Shown: positions 21,665 to 33,278 of the stretch, one piece after another | Position numbering within the stretch: position 1 is the stretch's first letter | How the letters are laid out: every line of letters starts with the position of its first letter | Assembly (NCBI GenBank): GCA_963930645.1 | Contig: OZ005648.1 | Coordinates: 107,309,667-107,373,666, forward strand | Origin: Salticus scenicus | Lineage: Eukaryota; Arthropoda; Arachnida; Araneae; Salticidae | DNA: 64,000 bases | Direction of reading: 5' to 3' | Notes under the pieces: model-generated | What the model was told of the DNA's origin: nothing | The model's input: only the letters and a program-made list of their open reading frames with translations | The model's database searches: none | Program-made: the position numbers and the translations under genes

Positions 21665-22270
21665 GATGGGGAATGGAGATAGGAGAACTTATTGATTATT
21701 TTCCTCCCTAAATAATACCAAGAAAAAAGAGAGGAAAGATGTCTTCAATAGATTAATTCTACAGCCATCGATGTTTCTTTACAATTTTTCGTCTCAGTGA
21801 ATTGTTTTAGTCCCCCCCCCATATATGCTTTTTTTGTTTTCTGGTTAACACAAGAGCAAGCAGAAAATTTTGGCAAAGTTTGAAGGGGGGGGGGGGGGGG
21901 AGAAAAGAAAACAGATTAAAAATTTTATAAATTAAAAATTTGAGCCGTTAAAAATTCGACTGATATCAAAATTTGCCGCCCCCAGCGAAGTCCCGCTTGG
22001 GCAGGCGCCCCCTTTGCCCCCCCTACGCTACGCCACTGAGGAGGGATTGCTGTTTGGTTTGGAGGCCGTGTGAACGCTTGCGCATCTACGGTCTGCCTGC
22101 ATACTGCATGTGTTATATAATCATTTAAAATTAAAATAACAGGAAAAGGAATAATAGACTATAAACTCGCACAACATTCGAATTCAAATACTCTTTACAG
22201 GAATAATAAACTTCAAAAATTAATAAAATGTAAACATATTATACTAAACAATTAATTCAGAAAATAAGAC
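21665..22270. other. Low-complexity region with a probable hAT-type transposon end
   Basis: It holds poly-G at 21886-21900. Read on minus from 22038 there is CAGTGGCGTAGCGTAGGGG, a terminus widely seen in animal hAT-like elements, followed by GGGGGCGCCTGCCC. The opposite end was not found. No gene. Confidence 0.45.
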
Positions 22271-22274
22271 CGTT

Positions 22275-22445
22275 CACTGGCAAAAAAACTGACGTCTGGA
22301 ATAGAAAGTTCTGGGTTCGAATCCCGGGTAAGGGTAAGGCATAGATGTTTGCCAAGTCTTGATATTTTGAATTTATGTCATGTGTATTGTTCGAGACAAA
22401 AATCATTTTGACTATATGTTCCAAAGCTGTCAAATAAATAAATCA
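22275..22445 (+). mobile_element. Possible tRNA-derived SINE, family 3
   Basis: A strong box B, GGTTCGAATCCCGGG (22314-22328), follows a weakly tRNA-like upstream segment in which box A cannot be placed confidently. The 3' part ends with (AAAT)n near 22434. Likely a decayed SINE. Confidence 0.4.
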
Positions 22446-22449
22446 GGGG

Positions 22450-23670
22450 GATAAAGTTAAAAAGATGTTATTTATATTCATATCCTTCTAAAAAAAAAAA
22501 AAAAAATCCGTTCAACAACAATGCGTAGATTTTCAGCAGTTCACAGTAGTAAAAAATATGAAAATAATAACTATGATCATCATCAGCTGATATCAATCTA
22601 AATTTAATATTTAAAATTTACCATTAAGTTATGTTATATAATAACAATAGTTAAGACAAGAATTAAAGCATCCTCAAAGTCTCTATATCCTGAGTATGGA
22701 CAAAATACCGTAGTATGAATGAATTATTTGGCTTGGATATCTAAAATTATGATTTTACATTGTTGGGTTTACGTAATTACATACATTCCATCCACAATCA
22801 CAATCCACTCTTTCGAAATATGATAGTTAATGCTTTTTGTATTCTAAAGATGGCGCTACTCTTCAACAACTTGCTGCTGAAGTACGAAATAAGTAGCTCT
22901 GTTTTGAGTGCCGAGGAAAAAAAAATAAAGAAAAGTGAGAACGTCTGACATCTCATACCGCAGATTCAACAGCGGCACAAGCAAAACTGTAGTTCCTAGT
23001 GGAAAATAGCCTCTTTAAAAGGTGAGTTTATTAAATTTAAAAGCGATTTACATTCTGTTGCCATGACAACAGATTTAGCGCTTCGGTCCATTCACAATAA
23101 ACATCGTGCTTCTGGCGCGTAATACATTTTTGTAAAAGTTATCGAAGTGTAACATAACATCCTTGCAGTTTCACTACTGTCCTACTTTTTGGGTTGATTA
23201 TGATTAATATCTTGTTTTAAAAAATCTTCAGTGCGTTTATTTTTGTATGTTGATTAACTTTACCTGATAATTCTTATAAATACTGTTTTGAGCTAACTGT
23301 ACCATCATAAACCATAATATTCATGTTAAAGATTCATGTTATTTCTATAATTTTAAGGTTTTTATTTTTACGAGAAGGATTTTTATCTTAAAATATGCTT
23401 AAGTACAATAGGATCAAATGTAATTTTCTGTAAATCGTTCCGCACCGTTAGTTACAATGTTAATGTTTAATTTTATATTCCTGTTTGAAAAAAATGCCTT
23501 TTTTTCTTTTGCTTACGATAAACACCGGTCTTTATTGGCTGTATCTATCATTATAAGATAAAAAAAAATAAAAAAAAATGGACAATTAAGATTTTGTTAA
23601 ATTTGTTATTGTACAATGTTACCTGAAATTATTGCTGGTAATACTTGAATATAAATATAAAATATGATTG
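22450..23670. other. Unique-looking AT-rich sequence with a possible non-coding exon
   Basis: A near-consensus splice donor AAAAG|GTGAGT occurs at 23022, preceded by an acceptor-like CCGCAG at 22963-22968. An X-box-like GTTGCCATGACAAC lies at 23057-23070. A frame with ATGGCGCTACTC at 22850 is open for 32 codons. No protein family is recognised, and the three frames of the possible exon are closed. Confidence 0.3.
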
Positions 23671-23683
23671 TCCAGAATTCAAG

Positions 23684-23766
23684 ACCTCCACGGAAGGCAC
23701 TCCCCCTCAGGCCTAGGACCCCAGTGATGTCAATCGGCCTTAATCCCTAACACCAACACACCAACA
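23684..23766 (+). mobile_element. 5'-truncated SINE family 2 tail with 12-bp target duplication
   Basis: CCAGAATTCAAG at 23672-23683 is repeated at 23767-23778. Between them is only the 3' portion of SINE family 2 (ACCTCCACGGAAGGCA, CAGGCCTAGGACC, AATCGGCCTTA), closely matching the minus copy at 41811-41885, plus an (ACACCA)n-like tail. The flanking repeat shows that this is a complete integration event. Confidence 0.85.
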
Positions 23767-23779
23767 CCAGAATTCAAGT

Positions 23780-24244
23780 ATCAGCATCGTTGTACGTATT
23801 CATTTTCAGTTTGCCGAAGTTAAAAATAACTGTTTTTTATTTAACTAGTTATAGTAATTTATCAGACATATAGCATAAATTATTTTAATTATACTAAAAC
23901 CACAGAATGCAGATTTTAAGAATAATTTATTTAAATCATATTACACGGATTTTTTTTATTTTTATTTTTTTTTATTGAGATGTATTATTTAAAAATTTCA
24001 ATTTTCTTTAAGTTTTCTCCAAAGGGAAGTGGGGGGGGGGGGGTAGATAAATTGTAGATTTCATATTATAATAGTAATAGGTTTAGAGATTGAATGAAAT
24101 TTATTATATTTCGTGTTAGAAATAAAGAAAAGTTTTTAATGTACAATTTTATAGGCATATTTATAGAGAGATAAGTTTTTCTTATGAATATTGTGTAACT
24201 AATAAATTTAATTGTATTACAGCTATATAAATGCTAGTTAATAT

Positions 24245-24294
<50 letters not shown>

Positions 24295-24470
24295 AAGTTT
24301 CAATTAGTATTTCCTTGTGTATTTTGCTATTACTAATTGTTATACTAGTATTGATCAAGTAGATGTTTTGTTAAGAAATGCATTGAATAAACTAAAAGAT
24401 CTACAGTAAAATTCAGTTAACAAGCCTTATTTTTGGGAGATTAATTTTTAACCTTTCAAAAATTAATACA
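23780..24470. other. AT-rich sequence, no gene
   Basis: Contains poly-G at 24031-24043 and (TA)n at 24255-24290. Nothing else recognised. Confidence 0.45.
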
Positions 24471-24472
24471 TA

Positions 24473-24784
24473 CTAGCAAACCCGTGCGAAATTTTCGCAC
24501 TTTTTTTTTCTGATTTACCATTAAATTTTGAAAGTGATAAATATACCAATTTCACCACCTAATTAAAAATTTAATTTACCTGAAGCCAAATTATTATAAG
24601 AACCAAATTAATATTGTACAATAAGTGAAACCAAAATCATCCAAAGAAAGGTTTCAAAATAAAATTCATAGTTTACGACACAGTTTACATACTTCTATAG
24701 GCAGTACAGTTTTAGTGTAGGACTCCCACGACGCCTTTTAAATTTTTGTCGCCATGTTGGCGGTGACTTTTTATTAATTTTGGT

Positions 24785-24824
<40 letters not shown>

Positions 24825-25172
24825 TTCCTATTTTGATTATATTTTTTATGATTGTATTTTTTTAGTCAATTTATGATAATAATTCCTATTCTGTATCTTT
24901 AAAATATTGCTAGGTTTAAAATGACGCTTGTAAAAGATTCTGGTGAAGCAACTCTTAGAAATATATTTTTCCGTAAAATAAAGTCATCAGACAAATGTCA
25001 TTTTTTCTTATAGTTCATTGAGCTGAGTCCGCGTGCTTAAATACTGTTCATTTTTAAATATTATTTTTTATTTTTGAGTATTTTATTAATTACACTACTA
25101 TCGTATCGTTTCGAGTTCGACAAAAAATAATTGTATCTGGTCCACGTCGACGTTAGAGAAATATTATATAGA
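24473..25172 (-). mobile_element. Non-autonomous Helitron, 700 bp, both termini present
   Basis: On the minus strand it begins A|TCTATATAATATTTCTC (25172) and ends with an 8-bp-stem hairpin GTGCGAAA..TTTCGCAC, then GGGTTTG and CTAG|T at 24476-24473. This is the canonical Helitron 3' structure. An internal 25+ nt poly-A lies at about 24791-24819. No coding sequence. The copy at 17069 shares the 5' ~470 bp in the opposite orientation. Confidence 0.8.
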
Positions 25173-25174
25173 TT

Positions 25175-26980
25175 TTTATACAAAGTTAACTTATTCAGAG
25201 TAATATGCCTGTCATGTACAGAACTTCTTTATGTGTAATTTGTTTTGTAAGGTTATGCAAAATGTAAAAAAGATACTGTAAATATTTTTTTTTTAAATTT
25301 TGTAGGATGTAAAATACATAAAAAAAAAAAAAAAGTGTATATTTGATCAAGGTTTTTGATTCAATATCGAATTCGAATGTATACAATATTTGTTAGCTAT
25401 GAGAAATAGAATCGCAAAATTGAATAGATGTTGAGGAAATAATAATAAAATAATTTTTTTCATTATTTTAATTTTCAGATCACTATTTGGTCAAATTTTA
25501 TCATATGTATTTTTTCAAAATACAAATATCTGTATTTATTTACCTTGTATTTAAGTTTTAAACGTCATTTCTTCTATCGTGGAAGACAAGAAAAAAAAAT
25601 ATTACAAAATTATCATAATTCAGTGAAGAAGTATCTTTGCTCAATACAGCAGACAGCAACAGCTAAAATGAAAGATTTCTTTTTTTCATTGTAGTGCGAA
25701 AATAAATTTTCAGCCTCCTGAAACACAAAAAGGACCTTTCACAGTTGGTTGAACTTATTATTTGGCACAGTCACAGTCAAATAATTTTAACTAACAATGT
25801 TATTAGCAGAAGGTTAATTTAGTTTGTTAGGGTCTAGACATCGGACAGCTTTCTTGTCCAATTTTAAATAACTAAATATTAATTTATTTTAATGAATTTT
25901 GAAACGCTGACCTGTATGCATGCATTGTTTATAAATAATACAAAACTTTTAATTTAAGTAAATAATTTACGCTCAATAAGGTAAAAATGTAGCGTGACAG
26001 ACATGACAAAAAACAGACATGATTTCAGTTGCTCATCTTTATTGCTCAGTTGCTGCAAGTTGAGACACATTTGAAATTTAGAAATTGTAATTTACGCAAA
26101 CAGGATTTTCATCTAATATGCAATTAAAAAAAAAAAAAAATCTAAAATTTAAATAAATATTTAATAGAGTCACAGACATGACAAGTGTAAAAATTTAGAA
26201 TTATCTTTTGCTTACTTATTTTTAAATTTAAATGCTCCTGTTTAATTAATGATATAAAAATCTTTTGCATGTGTAATGTGTTATGTTATTTGATATGTTT
26301 TTTATCAATAAAAATACAAAATAATTGAGTTAGTTGAAAAGTCAAAAATTGGTCATTTTGTCCATTTTTGCATGAAATTAACCAGAAACAAATTTTTCAA
26401 TTTCACTCTAATCCAAGCGACTTTTAAAATTAGAATAGTATGTATTTTCATTTTTCACTATTTAATTATAAAACAGTTCCATTTCATATAGCAATTCCTC
26501 CTTCTATATTGAATCTATTATTTCGCATTGAATTATGATTTTAGATTACTATGCGGATATTTTTTCATCTCCTCTTAATTCCCCCCCCCCCCTATTCCTA
26601 TTCAGTTTTGGTCGAGGATAAGAATTTTTCTCGCAAAGATCTGTCACAAAACTACGCGGGATTGAAATATATATACGTCAGTAAGGAAGGAACTAATAAT
26701 TTCATTATAGTAACTTTAACTAAAACTTGTATAACCTGAAAATCAAAACTAGATGATTGAAAATGCTTGGAGAGAGTTTTGCATTAATAAAAAAAATTCT
26801 GTGATTATTATAGCAGGAGATGCTAGTTTTTCATCTAGAAAAGCTTTACTGAAATATAAAAAATACATTGTAAAATTATGTGGCTAGCTAGTTTTCTGTA
26901 ATAGAAAAGAAATGTGAGTCACGTCCGCGCACGCCCTGGTGCCCCTTATTTGCCGCCCCCTCATGCCTGCCGATATACTT
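25175..26980. other. AT-rich sequence, no supported gene
   Basis: It holds poly-A at 25319-25334, poly-C at 26580-26592 and a GC-rich block at 26925-26972 resembling a decayed transposon end. Frames at 25195-25386 and 26551-26739 are low complexity. Confidence 0.4.
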
Positions 26981-26984
26981 AATG

Positions 26985-27375
26985 CCAAAGCCATTGTTAT
27001 TCTTCGGAAAATTTTGCCTCATTATAATTCATTAACTAATACACATTTTTAAATTCTGCTTTCATATTCAGAAAATTTACAACTGTTATATTGGTTATCA
27101 TTATTTAAAAACTGGGTTATTATTTTTTTTAATACATTATTTTAAAGCCAAAGAAATGCGAATTTTGATTAACTGAAATTTTTCATTTTACAGCTTCAAA
27201 GTAATATATATATATATAATCAATTATTAGAAAACGATGACCAGTTTAATAGTTGTGAATTTTCTGAATGTGTCAACGAAATTTAAAAGTTTTGTATTAG
27301 TTAATGAATTGTAGTAGGCCGAAATTCCCCATAGAATAACATTGGCTTTGGCTTTCGGAGACAATAGGTAAATTG
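26985..27375. mobile_element. Foldback MITE family P, copy 1 (most decayed)
   Basis: The left arm GCCATTGTTATTCTTCGG...TAACTAATACACATTTTTAAATTC and the right arm ending AGAATAACATTGGCTTTGGC are imperfect reverse complements around an AT-rich centre. The same ~400-bp element occurs at 39650-40030 and 47085-47525. Confidence 0.65.
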
Positions 27376-27584
27376 TCCCCTTAAGTTCAGTTTTTCACTT
27401 AGTAAAACTTGTGCTTTTAAACTTTGTTTTGTAACATTTTGAATTTTTGTAACTGAAACGACTAATGTAATCATACCACTGATATATCAAGTGAAAATTG
27501 ATTTATTATCAAAGAGGCATTTTGCATAGAATTACTCGAATCCATTTTTAAAAATTTCGCTTATGTTAATTGAGCAATTATTGT

Positions 27585-27974
27585 CGAAATGTCAACGGAG
27601 GCCTCCGTGTGGAGACGAAAGTTTGAGTTCTATGTGTCTGTGTGTATCGCGAGAGCATCCGCAGAAAATCACCCTATTGACTTGAAAATTGGTACACATG
27701 TTCAAGAACCGTACAGAATTAGCTGTATACTTTTGGGTGTGTATTCTATTTGTAGTTCGTGTACAGGAACATACCAAAATGTACTCATTACGGCCTATGG
27801 ATAGAATTTGTATATGGCAAAAACACTCGCAAAAAATCACCAGATTGGCTTACAAATCGGTAACACATGTTTAGGCGCTATGCAGAAATTGCTTTATAAG
27901 TTTTCATTTTTGTATTATTTGTAGTTCGTGTACAGGGATATGCCAAAGTATTTTTTAACATTACGGCCTATGGA

Positions 27975-27980
<6 letters not shown>
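27585..27980 (+). repeat. ACAGGGACAC superfamily monomers, subtype 2-like (three units)
   Basis: GTTCGTGTACAGGAACATACC (27756) and GTTCGTGTACAGGGATATGCC (27924) each precede TTACGGCCTATGGA, with TGACTTGAAAATTGGTACACATGTT and TTGGCTTACAAATCGGTAACA upstream (read in parts). Spacing is ~165 bp. The overlapping frames at 27589-27874 on both strands lie entirely inside this array and are not genes. Confidence 0.65.
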
Positions 27981-28012
<32 letters not shown>

Positions 28013-28760
28013 GCATTTTAAGGCGGTTACATTGCATTCAATATAATGAAACTAACGCATCTTAACCTGGCTACATTGCACTCAACATAATGAAAATAAC
28101 ATACATTATTTTCTATAGATAAATATGTGCTTATCTGTACATTAAGGATAAAATTTGTCGTACACTTTTAACCATAGATATAGTAATTTATATAGATCTA
28201 TCATCCCCATGTCAACGAGCAAAGATTTTTGATGCCGAAAAAGTTTTTTGGCATCAGCCATTAGAGAGTTAAAACTCGAAAATAATAATAGAATAGAATG
28301 TTAATGAATTTTGGAAATGCCGAAATATTGCGTGGCTTTTAAGTGTTCTAATAAACATATGAAGAAAAGAAATGGGATCAGTTTTCATAAATAAGTTATA
28401 TTCAAGTAATTTATGAAAAATATAAATTTTATAATCAGTTGCTTTGTTTATTAAAGAAACGATTACTGTTTTCATATTTAGTGGAATGCTTTTTTAAATT
28501 TTAATATTTTATATTAGTAAGTAATAATGAATTCGCAAAATTCTTTTAAATGTAGTTAGCAGCCGCGGAAGTTTTAATATATAACTAGTATGTTGTGACC
28601 ACCACAAGACTTTCTTCTATATATAATCCAAATCCTATACAAATTTACGCAATACAAATTATTTATTAAAATTATTTTTCATGGTGAATGCAGACGATTT
28701 TTATCTCAAAGAAGTGCAATAATAAATACCGAAAGAAAGAAAGTCAGTTTTGTGCAGACA
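27981..28760. other. Poly-T tract and AT-rich sequence
   Basis: Poly-T of about 30 nt at 27981-28010. The remaining sequence shows a short duplicated CTACATTGCA phrase at 28029 and 28070, and nothing else recognisable. Confidence 0.4.
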
Positions 28761-28767
28761 TGAGTAT

Positions 28768-30370
28768 TAGAGATGGGCGTTATTTCACGTAACATAATAA
28801 GTAATATTATTATTGCATTGTAGCCTATTAGCACTGTAATATATTACAAAAAATATCCTATTAAAAAAATAATATTTTCAACTTTATCTCTGCACGCGAA
28901 ATAGACAAGAAATTTCTGGCGATAAAACTGATATAATACACGTAAATATAAGTAATAAGCTAAATATAAGTAAAAAGCTTGAATTATTTCTTTTATATAA
29001 TTACTTTATTTTATTTTATTTACAAAATACAAAAACAATATTATGAACGCCGGCTAAAGACTCGCATCAAACTTTCCGCGCAGATGTTCGAATCGATTCG
29101 TTACTTCGCGTCTGAAAAAAAAAATAGGTCTAAAATCTCAGTAAGTAATACAGACGATTTCATTGCAACTTTGTTACTCAGTGATATTCTGAATCAATAA
29201 TAGCTTTCCAAGTTCTTAAAATTATCGTTAAAAAAATAATACAGATGCAGCTGTATTATTTTTTTTAACGATAATTTTGTAATAATAATATTTTCTAGGA
29301 TGTATTACGGAATATTCCTTGTGAAATATATTAATCAAAATAATTTTAATAAGCTAGATAATTTTAACGTTTAGGACAAATAACATCGTGCTCATGTTAA
29401 TTTAGAAATGATTTTATTTGGTGTTGATTATTTTTCATGGGATAATAAAATCGTTTGAACGGTTTAACGAAATAGTGTTAATTTATGCAGCTAGCATGAG
29501 ATAGGTAAGGGATGATTATTAGATGTTGATTACTATTTCGTCATGAAGGTGTGGAATGTGGAATGGCATTACACTTGCTAGGTTTGGATTCGTTTGCGTA
29601 TTGGAAACAAATGTTTCTGGAGTTAGATAATTGAAAGGAAGGTGTGTTTGTTTATATTTTAATGGCTTATAGCAGATGGAATTGAAAATGCGTAATGGCA
29701 TACAACATTTACTGTGGTTTTATTAAGAAAATAGTTTAAGTTTAATTAAGAATAATTTGAGAAGAAAATTGAATATTTATTTATTTATTTTTACTGTTTG
29801 GCTTTTCTTCACTTTTTTTTTTTTTAGTCTGATTTTTTCTTGAGACTATTTTTTTAGATTTAAAATGAGTAAAGGTGTTAAGAATAGTTAATTATGCTCT
29901 TACGTTAAAATTAAGTGTCTGAGAAAATACATCATTTTATGCAATTTTTGTAAGCAAAATCTATATTTTTTAATAAGTGTTTCTAATTTTAGAAAACATA
30001 TCAGGGATGAGATTTGCAAAAATACAAAAAATTGGTTTAATGAACTTTAAGCTTACTCGATTGGGACAAACGTTTGTGTAAAATTTTGACTCTACCACTA
30101 TTTCATATCAGCGTTTGTTTTTTTTTAATTGAAGAAATTCTAGTGTTGAATAAAGTGAAGATTATTATTCGAAAGCATTGGGACTTAAAAATATGAACCG
30201 CATCCACTATGTAGGACATATTGTATATCATCCAGAAAGGATTAGAAAGACATTAGCCATATGTAAATTAAAAAGTAATAGGTTATAAAAATAATATGTT
30301 GCAAAAACCTATTACCAAAGGAAGTATGGAACGACGTAACCTATTACTGAAAAGTAACTATTTATCTCTA
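28768..30370. mobile_element. hAT-type element, 1.6 kb, with 8-bp target duplication
   Basis: ATGAGTAT flanks both ends (28760-28767 and 30371-30378). The ends are TAGAGATGGGC on the left and TTTATCTCTA on the right, giving a TAGAGAT inverted repeat like known hAT termini, and both sub-ends carry GTAA/TTAC repeats. An 8-bp duplication is diagnostic of hAT insertion. No transposase with a recognisable hAT dimerisation domain is present. A short GC-richer frame at 29020-29200 (ERRLKTRIKLSAQ) is unassigned and could be captured or remnant coding DNA. Confidence 0.85.
29217..29278. repeat. Near-perfect 27-bp-arm hairpin
   Basis: AAAATTATCGTTAAA... on the left pairs with ...TTTAACGATAATTTT on the right, with one extra T and a 6-nt loop ATGCAG. 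It is nested inside the hAT element. Confidence 0.8.
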
Positions 30371-30399
30371 ATGAGTATACTAGAACTAGAGTATAGTTA

Positions 30400-31750
30400 A
30401 AAAAAAAAAAAGAAAAAAAAGAAAGAAAGAAAGAAAGAAAAATGGGTATCTGGGGTTTTTCATTCTCTTTTAGTAAATAAATTTTATTTGCTAAATTATC
30501 TGTGTCTATTCCCGTGTATATTCACTGGGGAAAAGATATCCATAAGAGAGTAAAATGGCCGTCTTTTTCCAAATAAAAAGGCATCATTTTTTTTTTCTCT
30601 CATTGATCAATCTATGTCTTATTCCTATATCTATGAATTTAACATATTAATTATGCGAGTTGAGGATTGAATGTTGTATGGTCCAAAAGGTCTGATTCAC
30701 GAGAGTGGCAGAATACAAGAATTATTTTCGTACGATGTTAAGAAGGTATTTAAAAATACTTTTATTTTTTATACACATTTATACCCGTAATCTTTTGTAT
30801 TAAAATTGCTTTCATTTCAATCGTCTGCGTTCCTATAACAACGGCTTGAAATTTTATACTATTAAATATTACTTAAACTAAAAAAGAATTTCATTTATGA
30901 ATTTTTTTTTCTAATTTATTTATGATCTAATTTGTTTTTCTTTTTCTTTCTTTTTTTTTTTTTTTTTTTTAATGATTTACATCAGCTCTAATTTAAAGAG
31001 AAATTAGCCGTACGATAAATTTCATGTTTGCGTATTAAGGTATAAAGTTCTAACAGATGACGTCACATATTTGTTTGCTGATGGACAGTTGACCCCACTG
31101 ACCCATTTTATCGTTGCGGAATAGTGTTACAAATTTATTGTAACACAGTGTTGTAATAGTATTTGTAAAAGCATAAAAAAATTCGACTACTACGCTTCCA
31201 AAGGCATGGAAAAATTAGCGTTGTCCTTCAGCAAAGTACGGTTTCTAAGAAGAAAGTCACGTGGTTGTTAGAACTCTATTAATATGTAGGAATAAAATAT
31301 ATAATTTATTTTTTAAAACTCAAATATTCTTTATCATTTTGGCAACAAAAAATGACTATATTTATTTAAGTTCTTGTTCTTTTATCGCTTGCCTGAGAAA
31401 ATAAATGAGTATACTTTAAGAATTCTAAGATTTGAATGGATTTGTGGTCGAATTTCGATCACTGCGTGATACTAGTACTTAATAATTAACGTCCTGGACA
31501 CAGAACCATACAAAAGTGTTCAGACAATGTTATGTAATCATCCGAATTGTCAAATTTCGAACACTTATACTTAGAATAAGTTGTATAGTTTTTAATGATG
31601 TATAGAATATGTATATATGGCTCGTTTAAGGAGAGAGACAAAATAATTTCGTAACATTACAGCCTATGGACATATTTTTATAAAAGAACATTTTAACGTG
31701 TTTATGCTGCATTCAAGATAACGTCATTAGCTTAGAAAAAACAAGGTATG
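30400..31750. other. AT-rich sequence with GAAA microsatellite, no supported gene
   Basis: Poly-A followed by (GAAA)n at 30400-30440 and poly-T at 30951-30970. A full CRE palindrome TGACGTCA lies at about 31060. No exon structure could be supported around it. Confidence 0.4.
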
Positions 31751-31757
31751 TATAGAT

Positions 31758-32260
31758 CAGCGTTGGCAAGGTTTTGCACACTATGGTAAAAAACACTGTA
31801 TAAACCATGGTTTTTACTTTATTGTCCAAAACCCTAGTGTCTTAAACTGTCCAAAACTGTACTTTTTATTGAAATTATATTTTATTAAAATATTTGAGAA
31901 ATTTACATCTACATAAATGAATTTAAGATTAAAAACTATTAAAAGTTTAAAATTAGAAAACATTTCACGTGTATATATAATATATAAAAGGTAACAAACC
32001 ACTTTAAAACACGTAGATAAAATATTTTTATTAAAAACTAATTATTATAATTGCGAAAAGCTTTGTGTAGTTTTTAATAAAAATATTTTATCTACGTGTT
32101 TTAAAGTGGTTTGTTACCTTTTATATATAAATGAATTTATTTTATTTTTCAATAAATAAGGGAATATATATGCAAAAATATTAAATGGTACATAATTTAG
32201 CCTTTTTTATTTATTTATATATTTTTTTTAAGTGAGGAGAGTGCATCGGACATTAAAAAA
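31758..32260. mobile_element. Left half of an element with GTCCAAAAC subterminal motifs
   Basis: CAGCGTTGGCAAGGTTTTG at about 31759 starts this side. TTGTCCAAAACC (31823) and CTGTCCAAAACTG (31847) follow. The complementary end with TTTTGGAC, GTCCAAAACCCCAATCCTGG lies at 35610-35690. The interior is displaced by the 3-kb tandem element at 32267-35300. Confidence 0.55.
31981..32127. repeat. Perfect 60-bp inverted repeat with 27-bp spacer
   Basis: 31981-32040 and 32068-32127 are exact reverse complements (start TATATAAAAGGTAAC, includes CACGTAGATAAAAT). The spacer is ATTATTATAATTGCG.... Transcribed on either strand it would form a 60-bp perfect RNA hairpin. Confidence 0.92.
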
Positions 32261-32266
32261 AAAAAA

Positions 32267-33278
32267 TCTGGAGTGACTCCACTCGACTTTCCGAACATTG
32301 AGTAACTAACAGTTTTGTAGATAAAATAAAGAAAGAGGAGTTGCTAAACAAACAAAAAAGAGAAAACCATAACAGAGTGTTTGAGTATTTTTCTCTATAT
32401 ATCACACGAGGTTTTATTTAACGCTACTGAACTTTGAGCCCTTAGATCATAATGATAAAGAATTTTTCGTTGTGTCCCTGTAAAAATCTATAAATGCTAG
32501 ATTCACCAAAATGCTTATAGTTAGTGCAACAGTGATTTATAATATTCATACAAATTTTCAGCTCAATTGAATAAGGCGTTTAGATGCTATCGCTGGTCTC
32601 ATAGGCCATAAAGATAAAGAATTTTTCTTTGTGTCCCTGTAAAAAAACTGTAAGTGCTAGATTCACCAAAATCTATACAGTTGGTTCAAATGTGACCTAT
32701 AACATGTGTACAAATTCTTTGCAGAGATTAATAAGGCGTTTAGACGCTATCACACTTTTAAAAATTTGGCAAAGAATTTTTCTTTGTATCCCTGTAAAAA
32801 AACTATAAGTGCTAGATTCTCAAAAATCTATACAGATTGAGTATCTGTGACCTATAATATGTGTATAAAGTTTTTGCTCAATTGAATAAGGCGTTCAGAT
32901 GCTATCGCACTTTTAAGATTTTGGTCCCTTGGCCATAATGATAAAGAATTTTTCTTTGTGCCCCTGTAAAAAAACTATAAGTGCTAGATTCACCAAAATC
33001 TATAGGGTTCGTACTATGGTGACTTACAATATACGTACCAACTTTCAGCTTATTCGAACAAAGCGTTTAGACGCTAGCGTGTTCACTCACAGACATACAC
33101 ACATACATACACACACACATACACACATACATACACACACACATACATATATCATTGTAAAAATAGTGAAAACGGACTCGTTGGACCTCGAAACGTATAG
33201 AAACCTCAAAATCTCGAATTCGGATTTTTGACATGATTACAATACTTTCCTCACTATAGTGTTCGAAAAGTAAAAAAA
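32267..33278 (+). mobile_element. Tandem unit 1 of the hairpin-ended ~1-kb element
   Basis: It starts TCTGGAGTGACTCC and ends GTGTTCGAAAAGTAAAAAAA. The period to the next unit is exactly 1012 bp. Internal monomers begin near 32577, 32738, 32894 and 33064 at GCGTT(T/C)AGA(T/C)GCTA. A (CA)n/ACAT tract at 33092-33146 creates the frames at 32929-33231 and 33067-33417, which recur in each unit and are spurious. Confidence 0.9.

Noticed and set aside
29217..29278. microRNA precursor
   Set aside because: The hairpin is almost perfectly paired with a 6-nt loop and very AT-rich, unlike an animal pre-miRNA. A foldback insertion is more likely.
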